Assembly: GCA_021741205.1 (NCBI GenBank)
Contig: JAIOYI010000005.1
Span: 62,001-126,000 of the forward strand
Origin: Emcibacter sp.
Lineage (GTDB): Bacteria > Pseudomonadota > Alphaproteobacteria > Sphingomonadales > Emcibacteraceae
Reading direction: 5' to 3'
DNA length: 64,000 nucleotides
The notes beneath the pieces were generated by a model, which saw nothing but the letters and a program-made list of their open reading frames with translations, searched no databases and was not told where the DNA came from. Below, piece by piece: positions 53,342 to 64,000 of this stretch. A program made the translations under genes and the position numbers. The number at the start of each line of letters is the position of its first letter. The first letter of the stretch is position 1.

Positions 53342-55747
53342 ATGGACAAGCTAATGACTATTACCTATCCCGTGCTTCCTTTAAGAGATATTGTGGTCTT
53401 TCCGCATATGGTGGTGCCGTTGTTTGTCGGCCGAGAAAAGTCCGTTAAGGCACTAGAAGATGTGACGAAAAATGACAAGAAAATTCTTCTTGTTTCTCAA
53501 AAAGATGCCAATGATGATGATCCTGAAACAAAGGATATTTTCGAGATTGGAACTATTGCTACGGTTTTACAGCTCTTGAAATTGCCCGACGGTACGGTGA
53601 AGGTATTGGTTGAAGGCGTGGAACGGGCAAAGATTACCCGTTACTTGGAGAATGATCTATTCTTTGAAGCAGAAGCCGAGATCGACCATCCTATTGTTGA
53701 AGACTCTAAGGAATTAAAGGCTTTGACAAGTTCTGTGATCAAACAATTCGAGCAATATATTAAATTTAATAAAAAAATTCCACCAGAAGTCTTTACATCC
53801 GTGAGCCAAATTGAAGACCCTGCAAAGTTATCGGATGTTGTGGCCTCTTATCTGTCTCTCACCATATCTTCGAAGCAGGAATTGTTGGAAAATTCTAATC
53901 TCTTGTCACGTCTGGAAAAAATATACAGCGTGATGGAGGGTGAAATTGGTGTCATGCAGGTGGAAAAGAAAATTCGCCACCGTGTTAAAAATCAAATGGA
54001 GAAAACCCAGCGGGAATATTATCTGAACGAGCAGATGAAGGCCATTCAAAAGGAGTTGGGTGAGTCAGATGAGACTAAGGATGAGATTGCCGAGCTTGAA
54101 GCAAGAATAGAATCAACCAAGCTCACCAAGGAAGCCCGTGAAAAAGCAGTTGGTGAATTGAAAAAGCTTAAAAGCATGAGTCCCATGTCCGCAGAGGCGA
54201 CTGTGGTGCGCAATTATCTTGACTGGATGCTGTCTATTCCATGGAATAAGAACAGTAAAACCAAATTGAATCTGGTTGAGGCTGAAAATATTCTAAATGA
54301 GGATCATTATGGTCTTGAAAAGGTCAAAGAACGCATTTTGGAATATCTTGCGGTTCAGACAAGAACCAAAAAGATCAAAGGACCTATTCTTTGTCTTGTG
54401 GGACCTCCAGGTGTCGGCAAAACATCTTTGGGAAAATCCATAGCACGGGCAACGGGACGTAATTTTGTCCGCTTCTCTGTGGGTGGTGTGCGTGACGAGG
54501 CTGAGATTAGAGGTCATCGCAGGACATATATTGGATCTATGCCGGGCAAAGTCATTCAAAGCATGAAAAAGGCAGGATCAAGTAATCCTATGTTCTTGTT
54601 GGATGAAATTGATAAAATGGGCGCGGACTTTAGAGGCGACCCCTCTTCTGCTCTGCTCGAGGTACTTGATCCTGAGCAAAATAACAAATTTAACGACCAT
54701 TACTTAGAGGTGGATTACGATTTATCCAATGTGTTGTTTGTCACAACGGCAAATACGTTGAATATGCCACAACCTTTGTTGGACCGGATGGAGGTTATTA
54801 ACCTTTATGGTTATACTGAGGATGAAAAGGTTGAGATAGCAAAACGCCATCTTATTCAGAAACAAATCAATGATCATGGTCTGAAACCCGATGAGTGGTC
54901 TATTTCTGATGGCGCATTACGGGAAGTTATTCGCAGCTACACCCGTGAGGCGGGCGTGCGTAATCTTGAACGGGAAATTGCTAAACTTGTGCGAAAAGCC
55001 GTTAAGAAAATTGTGTTGGGTGAGTATAAATCCATAAAAATTACTTGCCAAAATTTAGCAAAATATGCGGGTGTTAAACGATTTGCTTATGGTGAACTAG
55101 AAGACGAGGATATGATCGGGGTCACAACAGGTCTAGCTTGGACAGAAGTAGGCGGTGTGATTTTGCAAATTGAAGCCATTACTTCACTGGGAAAAGGCAA
55201 AATTACCATTACGGGTAAATTGGGCGAAGTGATGCAGGAATCTATTCAGGCGGCAATGAGTTACGTTCGTTCTCATGCCGTGGAGTTTGGTATTCAGCCA
55301 TCTATTTTTGACAATACAAATATTCATATCCATTTACCAGAAGGTGCAACGCCAAAGGATGGTCCATCGGCAGGTGTTGGTATGATAACCTCTATTGTTT
55401 CTGTCTTGACCAATAATCCTGTTCATCGTGATGTGGCCATGACGGGGGAAATCAGTCTTCGGGGTCGGGTATTACCCATTGGGGGCCTCAAAGAAAAATT
55501 ATTGGCAGCGCTCAGGAGTGGAATCAAGACCGTCTTGATTCCTGAAGATAATATGAAGGATCTTCAGGAAATTCCACATAATGTTATTCGTGGCCTTGAT
55601 ATCAGACCTGTTAAAAAAGTTGATGAGGTTTTAGAGGTTGCTTTGGCAAAACCGCTGATTCCCCTTTTGCCCGAAGATGTGAAAGATATGACAAAAATCG
55701 TAGGCGACAAATCCGAATCTGGTTTTGAAAAGGCTGTCCATCACTAA
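53342..55747 (+). CDS. lon: ATP-dependent protease Lon
   Basis: [38 protein letters not shown]; catalytic [11 protein letters not shown]. Confidence 0.98.
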   Translation: MDKLMTITYPVLPLRDIVVFPHMVVPLFVGREKSVKALEDVTKNDKKILLVSQKDANDDDPETKDIFEIGTIATVLQLLKLPDGTVKVLVEGVERAKITRYLENDLFFEAEAEIDHPIVEDSKELKALTSSVIKQFEQYIKFNKKIPPEVFTSVSQIEDPAKLSDVVASYLSLTISSKQELLENSNLLSRLEKIYSVMEGEIGVMQVEKKIRHRVKNQMEKTQREYYLNEQMKAIQKELGESDETKDEIAELEARIESTKLTKEAREKAVGELKKLKSMSPMSAEATVVRNYLDWMLSIPWNKNSKTKLNLVEAENILNEDHYGLEKVKERILEYLAVQTRTKKIKGPILCLVGPPGVGKTSLGKSIARATGRNFVRFSVGGVRDEAEIRGHRRTYIGSMPGKVIQSMKKAGSSNPMFLLDEIDKMGADFRGDPSSALLEVLDPEQNNKFNDHYLEVDYDLSNVLFVTTANTLNMPQPLLDRMEVINLYGYTEDEKVEIAKRHLIQKQINDHGLKPDEWSISDGALREVIRSYTREAGVRNLEREIAKLVRKAVKKIVLGEYKSIKITCQNLAKYAGVKRFAYGELEDEDMIGVTTGLAWTEVGGVILQIEAITSLGKGKITITGKLGEVMQESIQAAMSYVRSHAVEFGIQPSIFDNTNIHIHLPEGATPKDGPSAGVGMITSIVSVLTNNPVHRDVAMTGEISLRGRVLPIGGLKEKLLAALRSGIKTVLIPEDNMKDLQEIPHNVIRGLDIRPVKKVDEVLEVALAKPLIPLLPEDVKDMTKIVGDKSESGFEKAVHH

Positions 55748-55780
55748 AATTTCGATGGAATGTACGGCGTATAAGATTAG

Positions 55781-55816
55781 AAAGCACCCTTTTTATTATT
55801 TGAGGGGTGCTTTTTT
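55781..55816 (+). terminator. Terminator after lon
   Basis: aaagcaccctttttattatttgaggggtgctttttt hairpin plus T-run. Confidence 0.8.
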
Positions 55817-55966
55817 CTTTAGAAAATCGCTTTTTTTCAATGTCAAGCAAACTTTATAGAAAAAACCGCAGTTTTGTGAGGATTTCCCTTTGACGAAATA
55901 AAAAACCCTCGCTAGACTGCATTCACTTTTAACCAGTTCAGTAAACTTACATATAAGGAGAAGATA

Positions 55967-56239
55967 GTGAACAAAAACGATCTAGTCGCCGCTGTAGCAA
56001 CCGCTGCAGGCCTTTCAAAAGCAGATGCAGCTTCAGCTGTTGATGGTGTGTTTTCATCTATTTCAAGTGCTTTGTCTTCGGGAGATGACGTGCGTTTGGT
56101 AGGCTTTGGAACTTTTAGCGTTGCTCAACGTTCCGCAAGTGAAGGCCGTAATCCACGCACTGGTGAAAAAATCCAGATACCTGCTTCAAAACAGCCTAAA
56201 TTTAAAGCCGGTAAAGGCCTTAAAGACGCCGTTAATTAA
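55967..56239 (+). CDS. DNA-binding protein HU
   Basis: MNKNDLVAAVATAAGLSKADAASAVDGVF; GFGTFSVAQRSASEGRNPRTGEKIQIPA. Confidence 0.97.
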   Translation: MNKNDLVAAVATAAGLSKADAASAVDGVFSSISSALSSGDDVRLVGFGTFSVAQRSASEGRNPRTGEKIQIPASKQPKFKAGKGLKDAVN

Positions 56240-56257
56240 GCAATTTGTCTTTTTAAG

Positions 56258-56297
56258 AAAGACGGTTAGTAAATAATCGACTAACCGTCTTTTTTAT
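56258..56297 (+). terminator. Terminator after HU gene
   Basis: aaagacggttag ... ctaaccgtcttttttat, 10+ bp stem plus T-run. Confidence 0.85.
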
Positions 56298-56373
56298 GCT
56301 TTACATATCTTCAAACAGTCTGTAGATATGCATCCACACAGTGATCTGATAGGATCTCTGTTTTAATAAAGTG

Positions 56374-56449
<76 letters not shown>

Positions 56450-56564
56450 TTTTATTAGATATTACAAATGGTTAGTAGTGAAATTTTATTTGTAATATTT
56501 GATAAAGTCTCTTGACTGAATAGGGTGTATGCCTTAAATCAGTCCCACGCCCTAATTAATATAG

Positions 56565-56641
56565 GGGGGTGTAGCTCAGTTGGTTAGAGCGCTGGCCTGT
56601 CACGCCAGAGGTCGCGGGTTCGAGTCCCGTCACTCCCGCCA
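56565..56641 (+). tRNA. tRNA-Asp (anticodon GTC)
   Basis: gggggtg/cactccc acceptor; anticodon stem ctggc/gccag with loop ctGTCac; encoded CCA. Confidence 0.96.
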
Positions 56642-56975
56642 TTTTCCATGAATAGTATATTTCCCAAAAAATAAAATACAATACAACCGAATTGGTTTGT
56701 ATAATTTGATTATGTCCTTAAAAAATATTTCATACATGAATTTTTTTACCAAAAAACCATTGGCATTTTATTTCGCTTCGGGCTATTAAACTAGCGAGGG
56801 ATTAGTCTAGATGTTTATGCTATGCCGTATTGATTCTGTGATATAAAGAATTATGCCGCTGCTCTTAAAAACAGAAGAATAAAATCTCAATAAATTGACA
56901 GCCGTCATGGAATTGGTCTGTCGTTGAATATAAACAGTTTATAATTTGATAACTTATAGAAGGGGTTGGGCACAG

Positions 56976-57341
56976 ATGAATGAATTGATGCTCGAATATC
57001 TTCCAATTCTGATTTTCTTTCTTATTGCCATTATTTTGTCATGTGTCTTTATTGTTCTGCCTATGTTGCTGGTAGAACAAAAACCAGATGCGGAAAAACT
57101 GTCGGCTTATGAATGTGGATTCGAAGCCTTTGATAGCGCAAGAAAACCTTTTGACGTTCGGTTTTATCTGGTGGCAATCCTCTTTATTATCTTTGATTTG
57201 GAAGTCGCATATTTATTCCCCTGGGCTATTTCGCTTGGCAAAATAGGCCTGTTCGGCTTTGGATCCATGATGATTTTCCTTGGCGTGTTGACCGTCGGAT
57301 TTATTTATGAATGGAAGAAAGGGGCTTTGGAATGGGAGTAA
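56976..57341 (+). CDS. nuoA: NADH-quinone oxidoreductase subunit A
   Basis: [44 protein letters not shown]; probable ATG 56976. Confidence 0.97.
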   Translation: MNELMLEYLPILIFFLIAIILSCVFIVLPMLLVEQKPDAEKLSAYECGFEAFDSARKPFDVRFYLVAILFIIFDLEVAYLFPWAISLGKIGLFGFGSMMIFLGVLTVGFIYEWKKGALEWE

Positions 57342-57883
57342 AAATGTCCATGGATGATGCGGGCACTGAAAATTTACCAGTTCCTGATCAGGATAGTTAT
57401 TTTAAATCACTTTCAAATGAATTGTCTGATAAGGGATTTGTTGTTGCGAGCCTCGATGATGTTATTGCATGGGCAAGAACAGGGTCTTTATGGTGGATGA
57501 CCTTTGGTTTGGCCTGTTGTGCGGTTGAAATGATGCATTCTAGTATGCCCCGCTATGATGTGGAACGTATGGGATTTGCCCCACGAGCCTCCCCACGTCA
57601 ATCTGATGTGATGATTGTTGCGGGTACTTTGACGAACAAAATGGCTCCTGCCATGCGCAAGGTCTATGACCAGATGGCAGAACCACGTTATGTCATATCC
57701 ATGGGAAGTTGCGCCAATGGGGGTGGTTATTATCATTATTCATATTCGGTCGTGCGTGGTTGCGACAGAATTGTTCCCGTGGATATTTATGTTCCTGGCT
57801 GCCCTCCTACGGCGGAGGCGCTTGTGTATGGGATTCTTCAGCTACAGAAGAAGATTCGTCGTACCGTGGCAATGGATAGGTAA
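57332..57883 (+). CDS. nuoB: NADH-quinone oxidoreductase subunit B
   Basis: [74 protein letters not shown]. Confidence 0.98.
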   Translation: MGVKMSMDDAGTENLPVPDQDSYFKSLSNELSDKGFVVASLDDVIAWARTGSLWWMTFGLACCAVEMMHSSMPRYDVERMGFAPRASPRQSDVMIVAGTLTNKMAPAMRKVYDQMAEPRYVISMGSCANGGGYYHYSYSVVRGCDRIVPVDIYVPGCPPTAEALVYGILQLQKKIRRTVAMDR

Positions 57884-57895
57884 GGAGTGACAGGA

Positions 57896-58519
57896 ATGAG
57901 TAAACAGGACGCACTGGATGAAATGGGGCAGGTTATTATCCAAGCCCTAGAAAATGAAGTGCTGGATTATAAAGTCGCTTACGGCGAACTTACTCTGAAT
58001 GCTAGGGCAGATAAAATTGTCAGTATTCTGACCCATTTGCACAATGATAGTCATTGTAATTTTGCACAATTAACAGATATTTGCGGTGTTGATTATCCCG
58101 AACGGGCCAAGCGTTTTGATGTTGTTTATCATCTTCTGAGTTTAACTCATAATGTTCGCCTCAGAATAAAGGTGCAGGCCGATGATGAGACACCCATTCC
58201 TTCCGTTGTGGAATTATATCCCTCTGCAGGATGGTATGAGCGTGAAGTGTGGGATATGTATGGTGTGATGTTCGACGGCCATCCTGATTTGCGACGCATA
58301 TTGACTGATTATGGCTTTCAAGGTCATCCCCAAAGAAAAGATTTTCCTTTGTCGGGCTATGTGGAATTGCGTTATAGCGAAGAGGAAAGACGTGTTGTTT
58401 ATGAACCTGTTAAATTACAACAGGAATTTCGCGATTTTGACTTTATGAGTCCTTGGGAAGGTGCCAAATATATTCTGCCCGAAAGTGAACAAGCAGATGA
58501 TAAAAGGCAGGGGAATTAA
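57896..58519 (+). CDS. nuoC: NADH-quinone oxidoreductase subunit C
   Basis: [66 protein letters not shown]. Confidence 0.97.
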   Translation: MSKQDALDEMGQVIIQALENEVLDYKVAYGELTLNARADKIVSILTHLHNDSHCNFAQLTDICGVDYPERAKRFDVVYHLLSLTHNVRLRIKVQADDETPIPSVVELYPSAGWYEREVWDMYGVMFDGHPDLRRILTDYGFQGHPQRKDFPLSGYVELRYSEEERRVVYEPVKLQQEFRDFDFMSPWEGAKYILPESEQADDKRQGN

Positions 58520-58520
58520 T

Positions 58521-59699
58521 ATGGCCGAAGTAGATATTAAAAATTATAACATTAACTTTGGCCCACAGCACCCTGCGGCTCATGGTGTGTTGCGCCTAAT
58601 TCTTGAACTTGATGGAGAGATTGTGGAACGTGCCGACCCTCATATCGGCCTTTTGCATCGGGGTACAGAAAAACTCATTGAGCATAAAACCTATCTTCAA
58701 GCCATCCCTTATTTTGATCGACTTGATTATGTTGCTCCGATGAATCAAGAGCATGCCTTTTGCCTTGCTATTGAAAAATTGTTGGGACTAGAGGTGCCTG
58801 AGCGTGGTCAATATATCCGTGTTCTTTATAGTGAAATTGGCCGATTGTTAAATCATATTATGAATGTGACGGCTCATGGAATGGATGTGGGCGCCTTGAC
58901 CCCCATTCTTTGGGGATTTGAGGAACGTGAAAAGCTCATGGGATTTTATGAGCGGGTTTGCGGTGCGCGTCTTCATGCCAATTATTTCCGCCCGGGTGGC
59001 GTTCATCAGGATCTTCCGAATGATCTAGCCGATGATATTTTGCGTTGGTGCGATGAATTTCCACAAGCTATGAATGATATTGAAACGCTTGTGACGGAAA
59101 ATCGTATTTTTAAACAACGTAATGTGGATATTGGTAAGGTGTCGGCCGAAGAATGTTATGCCTTGGGCTTTACGGGTGTTATGTTGCGAGGGTCTGATGT
59201 GGCATGGGATCTGCGCAAGGCACAACCCTATGATGTTTACAATGAAATAGATTTTGATGTGGTTGTTGGTAAAAACGGCGATTGTTATGACCGTTTTGTC
59301 GTTCGTATCGAAGAAATATACCAAAGCATCCGTATTATTCGCCAATGTATTGAAAAAATGCCCAAAGGTGATGTTTTGTCTGCGGATCATACGGTAACAC
59401 CTCCAAGACGGGCGAACATTAAAACATCTATGGAGGCCTTGATCCAACATTTCAAACTTTATACCGAAGGATTTAAAGTCCCAGAAGGTGAAGTTTATGC
59501 GGCTGTAGAGGCACCAAAGGGTGAATTTGGGGTTTATCTGATTTCAGACGGCAGCAGTAAGCCTTATCGCTGTAAAATACGAGCACCGGGCTTTGCCCAT
59601 CTTCAGGCGATGGGGCATATTGCTAAGGGTCATATGTTGGCTGATATTCCCGCATTGATGGGTTCCTTTGATATTGTGTTCGGAGAGGTTGACCGATGA
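58521..59699 (+). CDS. nuoD: NADH-quinone oxidoreductase subunit D
   Basis: [54 protein letters not shown] terminus; probable ATG 58521. Confidence 0.98.
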   Translation: MAEVDIKNYNINFGPQHPAAHGVLRLILELDGEIVERADPHIGLLHRGTEKLIEHKTYLQAIPYFDRLDYVAPMNQEHAFCLAIEKLLGLEVPERGQYIRVLYSEIGRLLNHIMNVTAHGMDVGALTPILWGFEEREKLMGFYERVCGARLHANYFRPGGVHQDLPNDLADDILRWCDEFPQAMNDIETLVTENRIFKQRNVDIGKVSAEECYALGFTGVMLRGSDVAWDLRKAQPYDVYNEIDFDVVVGKNGDCYDRFVVRIEEIYQSIRIIRQCIEKMPKGDVLSADHTVTPPRRANIKTSMEALIQHFKLYTEGFKVPEGEVYAAVEAPKGEFGVYLISDGSSKPYRCKIRAPGFAHLQAMGHIAKGHMLADIPALMGSFDIVFGEVDR

Positions 59700-60313
59700 A
59701 CATTAAACTAAGAAGTGCGGAAAATTTCAAATTTACGCCGGAAAATATGGACTGGGCGAAGGGGCAGTTGTCCAAATATCCAGACAATCGTCGAGAGAGT
59801 GCGGTTATGCCGCTCCTTACCCGTGCCCAAGAACAAAATAATGGCTGGGTTTCTGTGCCCGTGATGGAATATATCGCTGATATGCTGGAAATGCCCTATA
59901 TTCGGGTGCATGAGGTGGCCAGTTTTTATACCATGTATAATCTAAAGCCTGTTGGCAAACATGTGATTGAGGTTTGTACCACAACACCTTGCTGGCTTAG
60001 AGGGTCTGATGATGTTGTGGCCGCCTGCAAGGATGAACTTGGTATTGGTTTTGGTGAAACGACCAAGGACGGCGAATTCACCCTTTTGGAGGTGGAATGT
60101 GCCGGAGCCTGTGTTAATGCGCCCGTTATTGCCTACCGCAAAGAGTATTACGAGGATTTGGACGGTCATAGCACCAGAAATTTTATCAAGGCTATTAAAA
60201 GCGGAGAGATTGTCTCGTCGGGACCGCAAACGACAGACCGCCATAAATCTGCGCCTCAGGGCGGACCCACCACATTGAAAGAATTTTGTGCATTAGAGGG
60301 AGGCAAAAGATAA
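59696..60313 (+). CDS. nuoE: NADH-quinone oxidoreductase subunit E
   Basis: [35 protein letters not shown]...[12 protein letters not shown] ([2Fe-2S] cysteines). Confidence 0.97.
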   Translation: MNIKLRSAENFKFTPENMDWAKGQLSKYPDNRRESAVMPLLTRAQEQNNGWVSVPVMEYIADMLEMPYIRVHEVASFYTMYNLKPVGKHVIEVCTTTPCWLRGSDDVVAACKDELGIGFGETTKDGEFTLLEVECAGACVNAPVIAYRKEYYEDLDGHSTRNFIKAIKSGEIVSSGPQTTDRHKSAPQGGPTTLKEFCALEGGKR

Positions 60314-61596
60314 TGCTTGCAGATAAGGATCGTATCTTTACCAACCTTTATGGTTATCAAAGCTTTGGGTTGAATGCCGCAAAAAAACGTGGTGATTGGG
60401 ACGGCACTAAGGCTCTTTTGGAAAAGGGTGGCGACTGGATCATCAATGAAATGAAATCTTCTGGTCTTCGGGGTCGTGGCGGAGCGGGTTTCCCAACAGG
60501 TCTAAAATGGTCATTCATGCCCAAGGAATCTGATGGTCGACCTCATTATCTTGTGGTCAATGCCGATGAAGGGGAACCCGGAACTTGTAAGGATCGGGAA
60601 ATTATTCGTCATGATCCTCATAAATTGATTGAGGGTTGTCTTGTTGCTGGTTTTTCCATGAAGGCTTGTGCAGCCTATATTTATATTCGCGGGGAATTTG
60701 TCGCCGAGGCCGACGTTCTTGAAGCCGCTATTCAGGAGGCCTATGCCGCTGGACTGATCGGGGATAATGCTTGCGGTATGGGTTATAAATTTGATGTTTA
60801 TGTCCACCGTGGGGCGGGAGCTTATATTTGCGGTGAAGAGACGGCGCTTATCGAAAGCATCGAAGGCAAAAAAGGCCAGCCTCGTATGAAGCCGCCATTC
60901 CCTGCTAATGTTGGACTTTATGGTTGTCCGACCACAGTGAATAATGTGGAATCTATTGCGGCTGCTCCGACGATTTTACGGCGTGGCGGGGCATGGTTTG
61001 CGAGCCTTGGTCGCCCCAATAATACGGGAACCAAACTGTTTTGTATTTCGGGTCATGTCAATAATCCCTGCAATGTTGAAGAAGAAATGGGCATTTCCTT
61101 AAAAGAGCTTATTGAAAAACATGCGGGCGGTGTTCGGGGTGGCTGGGATAATTTGCTTGCGGTTATTCCAGGCGGTTCATCGGTTCATCTTTTGCCAAAA
61201 AATATTTGTGACACTGTTTTGATGGATTTTGACAGCCTTAGGGCTGAAGGATCAGGACTTGGCACCGCGGCGGTTATTGTGATGGATAAATCCACCGATA
61301 TTGTGAAGGCCATTGCACGGCTGTCCGCCTTTTATCATCATGAAAGTTGTGGTCAATGTACGCCGTGTCGTGAGGGTACGGGTTGGATGTCACGGGTTAT
61401 GCAACGCATGGTCACGGGCGAGGCGGAAATAGAAGAAATTGATATGTTGCTAGATGTCACTAAAAAGGTTGAGGGACATACGATTTGTGCGCTTGGCGAT
61501 GCCGCAGCATGGCCAATTCAGGGTCTGTTTCGTCATTTTCGTCCCGAGGTGGAACGTCGTATCCTAGAATATAAAAAAAGCCGTAAGGCGGCTTGA
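60313..61596 (+). CDS. nuoF: NADH-quinone oxidoreductase subunit F
   Basis: [49 protein letters not shown]. Confidence 0.98.
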   Translation: MLADKDRIFTNLYGYQSFGLNAAKKRGDWDGTKALLEKGGDWIINEMKSSGLRGRGGAGFPTGLKWSFMPKESDGRPHYLVVNADEGEPGTCKDREIIRHDPHKLIEGCLVAGFSMKACAAYIYIRGEFVAEADVLEAAIQEAYAAGLIGDNACGMGYKFDVYVHRGAGAYICGEETALIESIEGKKGQPRMKPPFPANVGLYGCPTTVNNVESIAAAPTILRRGGAWFASLGRPNNTGTKLFCISGHVNNPCNVEEEMGISLKELIEKHAGGVRGGWDNLLAVIPGGSSVHLLPKNICDTVLMDFDSLRAEGSGLGTAAVIVMDKSTDIVKAIARLSAFYHHESCGQCTPCREGTGWMSRVMQRMVTGEAEIEEIDMLLDVTKKVEGHTICALGDAAAWPIQGLFRHFRPEVERRILEYKKSRKAA

Positions 61597-61616
61597 TGAA
61601 GTGTGGAGTGTAGATA

Positions 61617-63665
61617 ATGCCAACGCTTAACGTCGATGGAATTGAAGTAGAGGTCGAAAACGGCGCAACCGTTCTTCAGGCCTGTGAAGCAGCTGGTGTT
61701 GAAATACCACGGTTTTGCTATCATGAGCGCCTGTCCATCTCGGGCAATTGCCGGATGTGTCTTGTGGAAATGGAAAAGGCTCCGAAGCTTATTGCCTCCT
61801 GTGCCATGCCTGCAGGCGAGGGTATGGTCATTCATACCAACAGTGACAAGGTGAAACGTGGTCGGGAAGGGGTGCTTGAATTCACCCTGATTAACCATCC
61901 TCTTGATTGTCCCGTTTGTGATCAGGGCGGCGAATGCGATCTGCAGGATCAATATCTTTATTATAGTGGTGATGATGCCCGTTATAATGAAAAACGTCGT
62001 CTTGTATCCAAGGATGACTTTGGCCCACTGGTGAAGACCACGATGACCCGTTGTATTCATTGCACCCGTTGTGTGCGCTTTTCCGAAGAGATCGCTGGTG
62101 TTCCCGCACTCGGTGGTATTGGGCGCGGTGATCATATGGAAATCACCACTTACCAAGAACAACCCTTTGCCTCTGAGCTTTCTGGTAATGTTGTTGATCT
62201 GTGTCCCGTTGGGGCCTTGACCAATAAACCTTATGCTTTCTCAGCCCGCCCTTGGGAATTAAAATCAACGGAAACCTTTGATATTCATGATGCCATGGGA
62301 TCAAGTATCCGTGCCGATGCACGGGGTCGTGAAGTTATGCGCATTTTGCCTCGCCTAAATGAGGATGTGAATGAAGAATGGATTTCAGACAAAACCCGTC
62401 AAGCGGTTGATGGATTAAAATATAATCGCATTGATAGGCCCTATATTCGCAAAGCGGGCAAGTTGCAGGCGGCCTCTTGGGACGAGGCATTTTCTGTTAT
62501 TGCGACCAAGCTAAAAGGCGTGAAGGGTAATGAGATTGCGGGCCTTGTGGGTGATCTTTGTGACGCAGAAAGCATGTATGCTCTGAAAGGACTGCTTAAT
62601 TCATTGGGTAGCAAAGCCATTGATTGCCGTCAGGATGGTGCCCATTACGGCGGAAAAAATCGGGTCGGATATCTGTTTAATACGGGTATCGCGGGTATTG
62701 ATGAGGCGGACGCTTGTCTACTTGTGGGAACAAACCCCCGTAAAGAAGCCCCTGTTCTGAATATTCGTTTGCGGGCCTTAACAAAGCGTGGCCCCATTGC
62801 TGCTGTAGGTGAGAATGAAAATCTGACCTATCCTGTGGAATATTTGGGTAATACGGCCAAAGCACTAGAAGAATTACTTGCGGGTAAGGGTGTCTTTGCC
62901 AAGGCATTGAAATCCGCCAAAAAACCTATGATTATTTTGGGGTCAGGAGCCGTAAGTCATGTGGACGGGGCTGCTATTCTAAAACTTGCCCATGATATTG
63001 CTGATAAATACGGCATGGTTAAAAAGGGTTGGAACGGTTTTAACATTCTTCATCATGCCATCAGTCGGGTTGGGGCAATGGATATGGGTCTTGTTGCAAA
63101 GTCGGGTGTTGATGGTATTTTGGACGGCGCCGTATCGGGCAACATCAAGGTCGTCTTTAATTTAGGCGCTGACGAAATTGATACAGCACGCCTGAAAAAA
63201 GCCTTTGTGATTTATCAGGGCAGCCACGGTGACGAGGGCGTTAAACAGGCCGACGTTATTTTACCTGGCGTTGCCTATACGGAAAAATCGGGTACTTATG
63301 TAAATTTGGAAGGTCGGGTGCAAAAAGCCCCACGGGTTATTTTTGGACCGGGGGAAGCCAGAGAAGACTGGACAATACTTAGGGCCTTATCGGAAAGGTT
63401 GGGTCATACCTTACCTTTTGATAATCTTGCGGAACTGAGGGATAAGATGATTGCGGATTTTCCGTCTTTTGGTCTTGTGGATCAGTTGCCTTCTGAGGCA
63501 TGGGCAGAATTTGGTGTTCAAGGTAAAATATCCGATAAGCCAATCATGAATGCTATCGCTGACTTTTATCAAACCAACCCCATAGCACGGTCATCAAAAG
63601 TGATGGCGGAATGCAGCAATGCCTATGAGGGGACAAAATTTATGGCGGAGGCATCCCATGGCTGA
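61617..63665 (+). CDS. nuoG: NADH-quinone oxidoreductase subunit G
   Basis: [49 protein letters not shown]. Confidence 0.97.
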   Translation: MPTLNVDGIEVEVENGATVLQACEAAGVEIPRFCYHERLSISGNCRMCLVEMEKAPKLIASCAMPAGEGMVIHTNSDKVKRGREGVLEFTLINHPLDCPVCDQGGECDLQDQYLYYSGDDARYNEKRRLVSKDDFGPLVKTTMTRCIHCTRCVRFSEEIAGVPALGGIGRGDHMEITTYQEQPFASELSGNVVDLCPVGALTNKPYAFSARPWELKSTETFDIHDAMGSSIRADARGREVMRILPRLNEDVNEEWISDKTRQAVDGLKYNRIDRPYIRKAGKLQAASWDEAFSVIATKLKGVKGNEIAGLVGDLCDAESMYALKGLLNSLGSKAIDCRQDGAHYGGKNRVGYLFNTGIAGIDEADACLLVGTNPRKEAPVLNIRLRALTKRGPIAAVGENENLTYPVEYLGNTAKALEELLAGKGVFAKALKSAKKPMIILGSGAVSHVDGAAILKLAHDIADKYGMVKKGWNGFNILHHAISRVGAMDMGLVAKSGVDGILDGAVSGNIKVVFNLGADEIDTARLKKAFVIYQGSHGDEGVKQADVILPGVAYTEKSGTYVNLEGRVQKAPRVIFGPGEAREDWTILRALSERLGHTLPFDNLAELRDKMIADFPSFGLVDQLPSEAWAEFGVQGKISDKPIMNAIADFYQTNPIARSSKVMAECSNAYEGTKFMAEASHG

Positions 63666-64000
63666 TTTACTCGTTGAATTTTTTACATGGGCTTTTGGCG
63701 TGACACTCGTGCCATGGTTTGCCACATTGCTTGGTATTGTGGTTGGAATTCTGGCGATTGTTTTGCCGCTTCTTATTGCGGTTGCCATGAGCGTTTATAT
63801 GGACCGCAAGGTATGGGCGGGGATGCAGATGCGCCGTGGCCCGAATGTGGTGGGACCTTGGGGATTGATGCAATCATTCGCTGATGGTTTAAAACTTTTC
63901 CTCAAAGAAACCATTATACCGGCCAGTGCCAATAAATTTATTTTTCTGCTGGCTCCTGCGCTGACCTTTATCTTGGCGCTTGTGGGCTGGGCGGTTATTC
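63658..64000 (+). CDS. nuoH: NADH-quinone oxidoreductase subunit H, N-terminal part (runs off the window)
   Basis: Translation from ATG 63658: [21 protein letters not shown]...[50 protein letters not shown]; no stop before the end (absent from the ORF track). Confidence 0.95.
   Translation, partial: MADLLVEFFTWAFGVTLVPWFATLLGIVVGILAIVLPLLIAVAMSVYMDRKVWAGMQMRRGPNVVGPWGLMQSFADGLKLFLKETIIPASANKFIFLLAPALTFILALVGWAVI

Noticed and set aside
61533-62162. 209-aa minus-strand ORF over nuoG
   Set aside because: Antisense to a clearly conserved nuoG region with Fe-S motifs on the plus strand.

Overview
The window is a contiguous stretch of an alphaproteobacterium-like chromosome, mostly core genes. 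From left to right it contains: the uvrB 3' end; tRNA-Pro; a truncated globin; a cold-shock protein; an orphan sensor kinase; a Bcr/CflA-type MFS transporter; a DEAD-box helicase; a TerB/DnaJ-type protein; an EamA permease; an AmpD-like amidase; and RNase P RNA flanked by three PilZ-domain genes. Next comes a long dcw cell-wall/division cluster (mraZ-rsmH-ftsL-ftsI-murE-murF-mraY-ftsW-murG-murC-murB-ddl-ftsQ-ftsA-ftsZ) with murD missing from its usual slot. This is followed by groES-groEL with a CIRCE element, a PLP decarboxylase/MarR pair, arginase/ornithine aminotransferase opposite an Lrp regulator, nhaA, and an acyl-CoA catabolism cluster (SDR, APH-like kinase, SDR remnant, acyl-CoA dehydrogenase, histidine phosphatase, LysR). 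The right end has a CDP-alcohol phosphotransferase/flippase pair, nnr, tRNA-Leu, tig, clpP-clpX-lon-HU, tRNA-Val, tRNA-Asp and nuoA-H (nuoH truncated by the window end). I saw no prophage, transposon or CRISPR array. The observations most worth checking are: (1) an 18-bp tandem repeat that starts inside the 3' P1 strand of RNase P RNA and repeats sequence complementary to the 5' P1 strand; (2) a cluster of four GANTC sites plus a CtrA-like site upstream of ftsZ; (3) a five-copy ~10-bp-period CCAT array upstream of mraZ, resembling an MraZ operator; (4) an SDR gene with a large in-frame internal deletion inside a split ACAD10/11-like cluster; (5) a CDP-alcohol phosphotransferase with a degenerate nucleotidyltransferase-like N-terminus paired with a flippase. 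I found no clearly new multi-gene system. These are candidates, not demonstrations.
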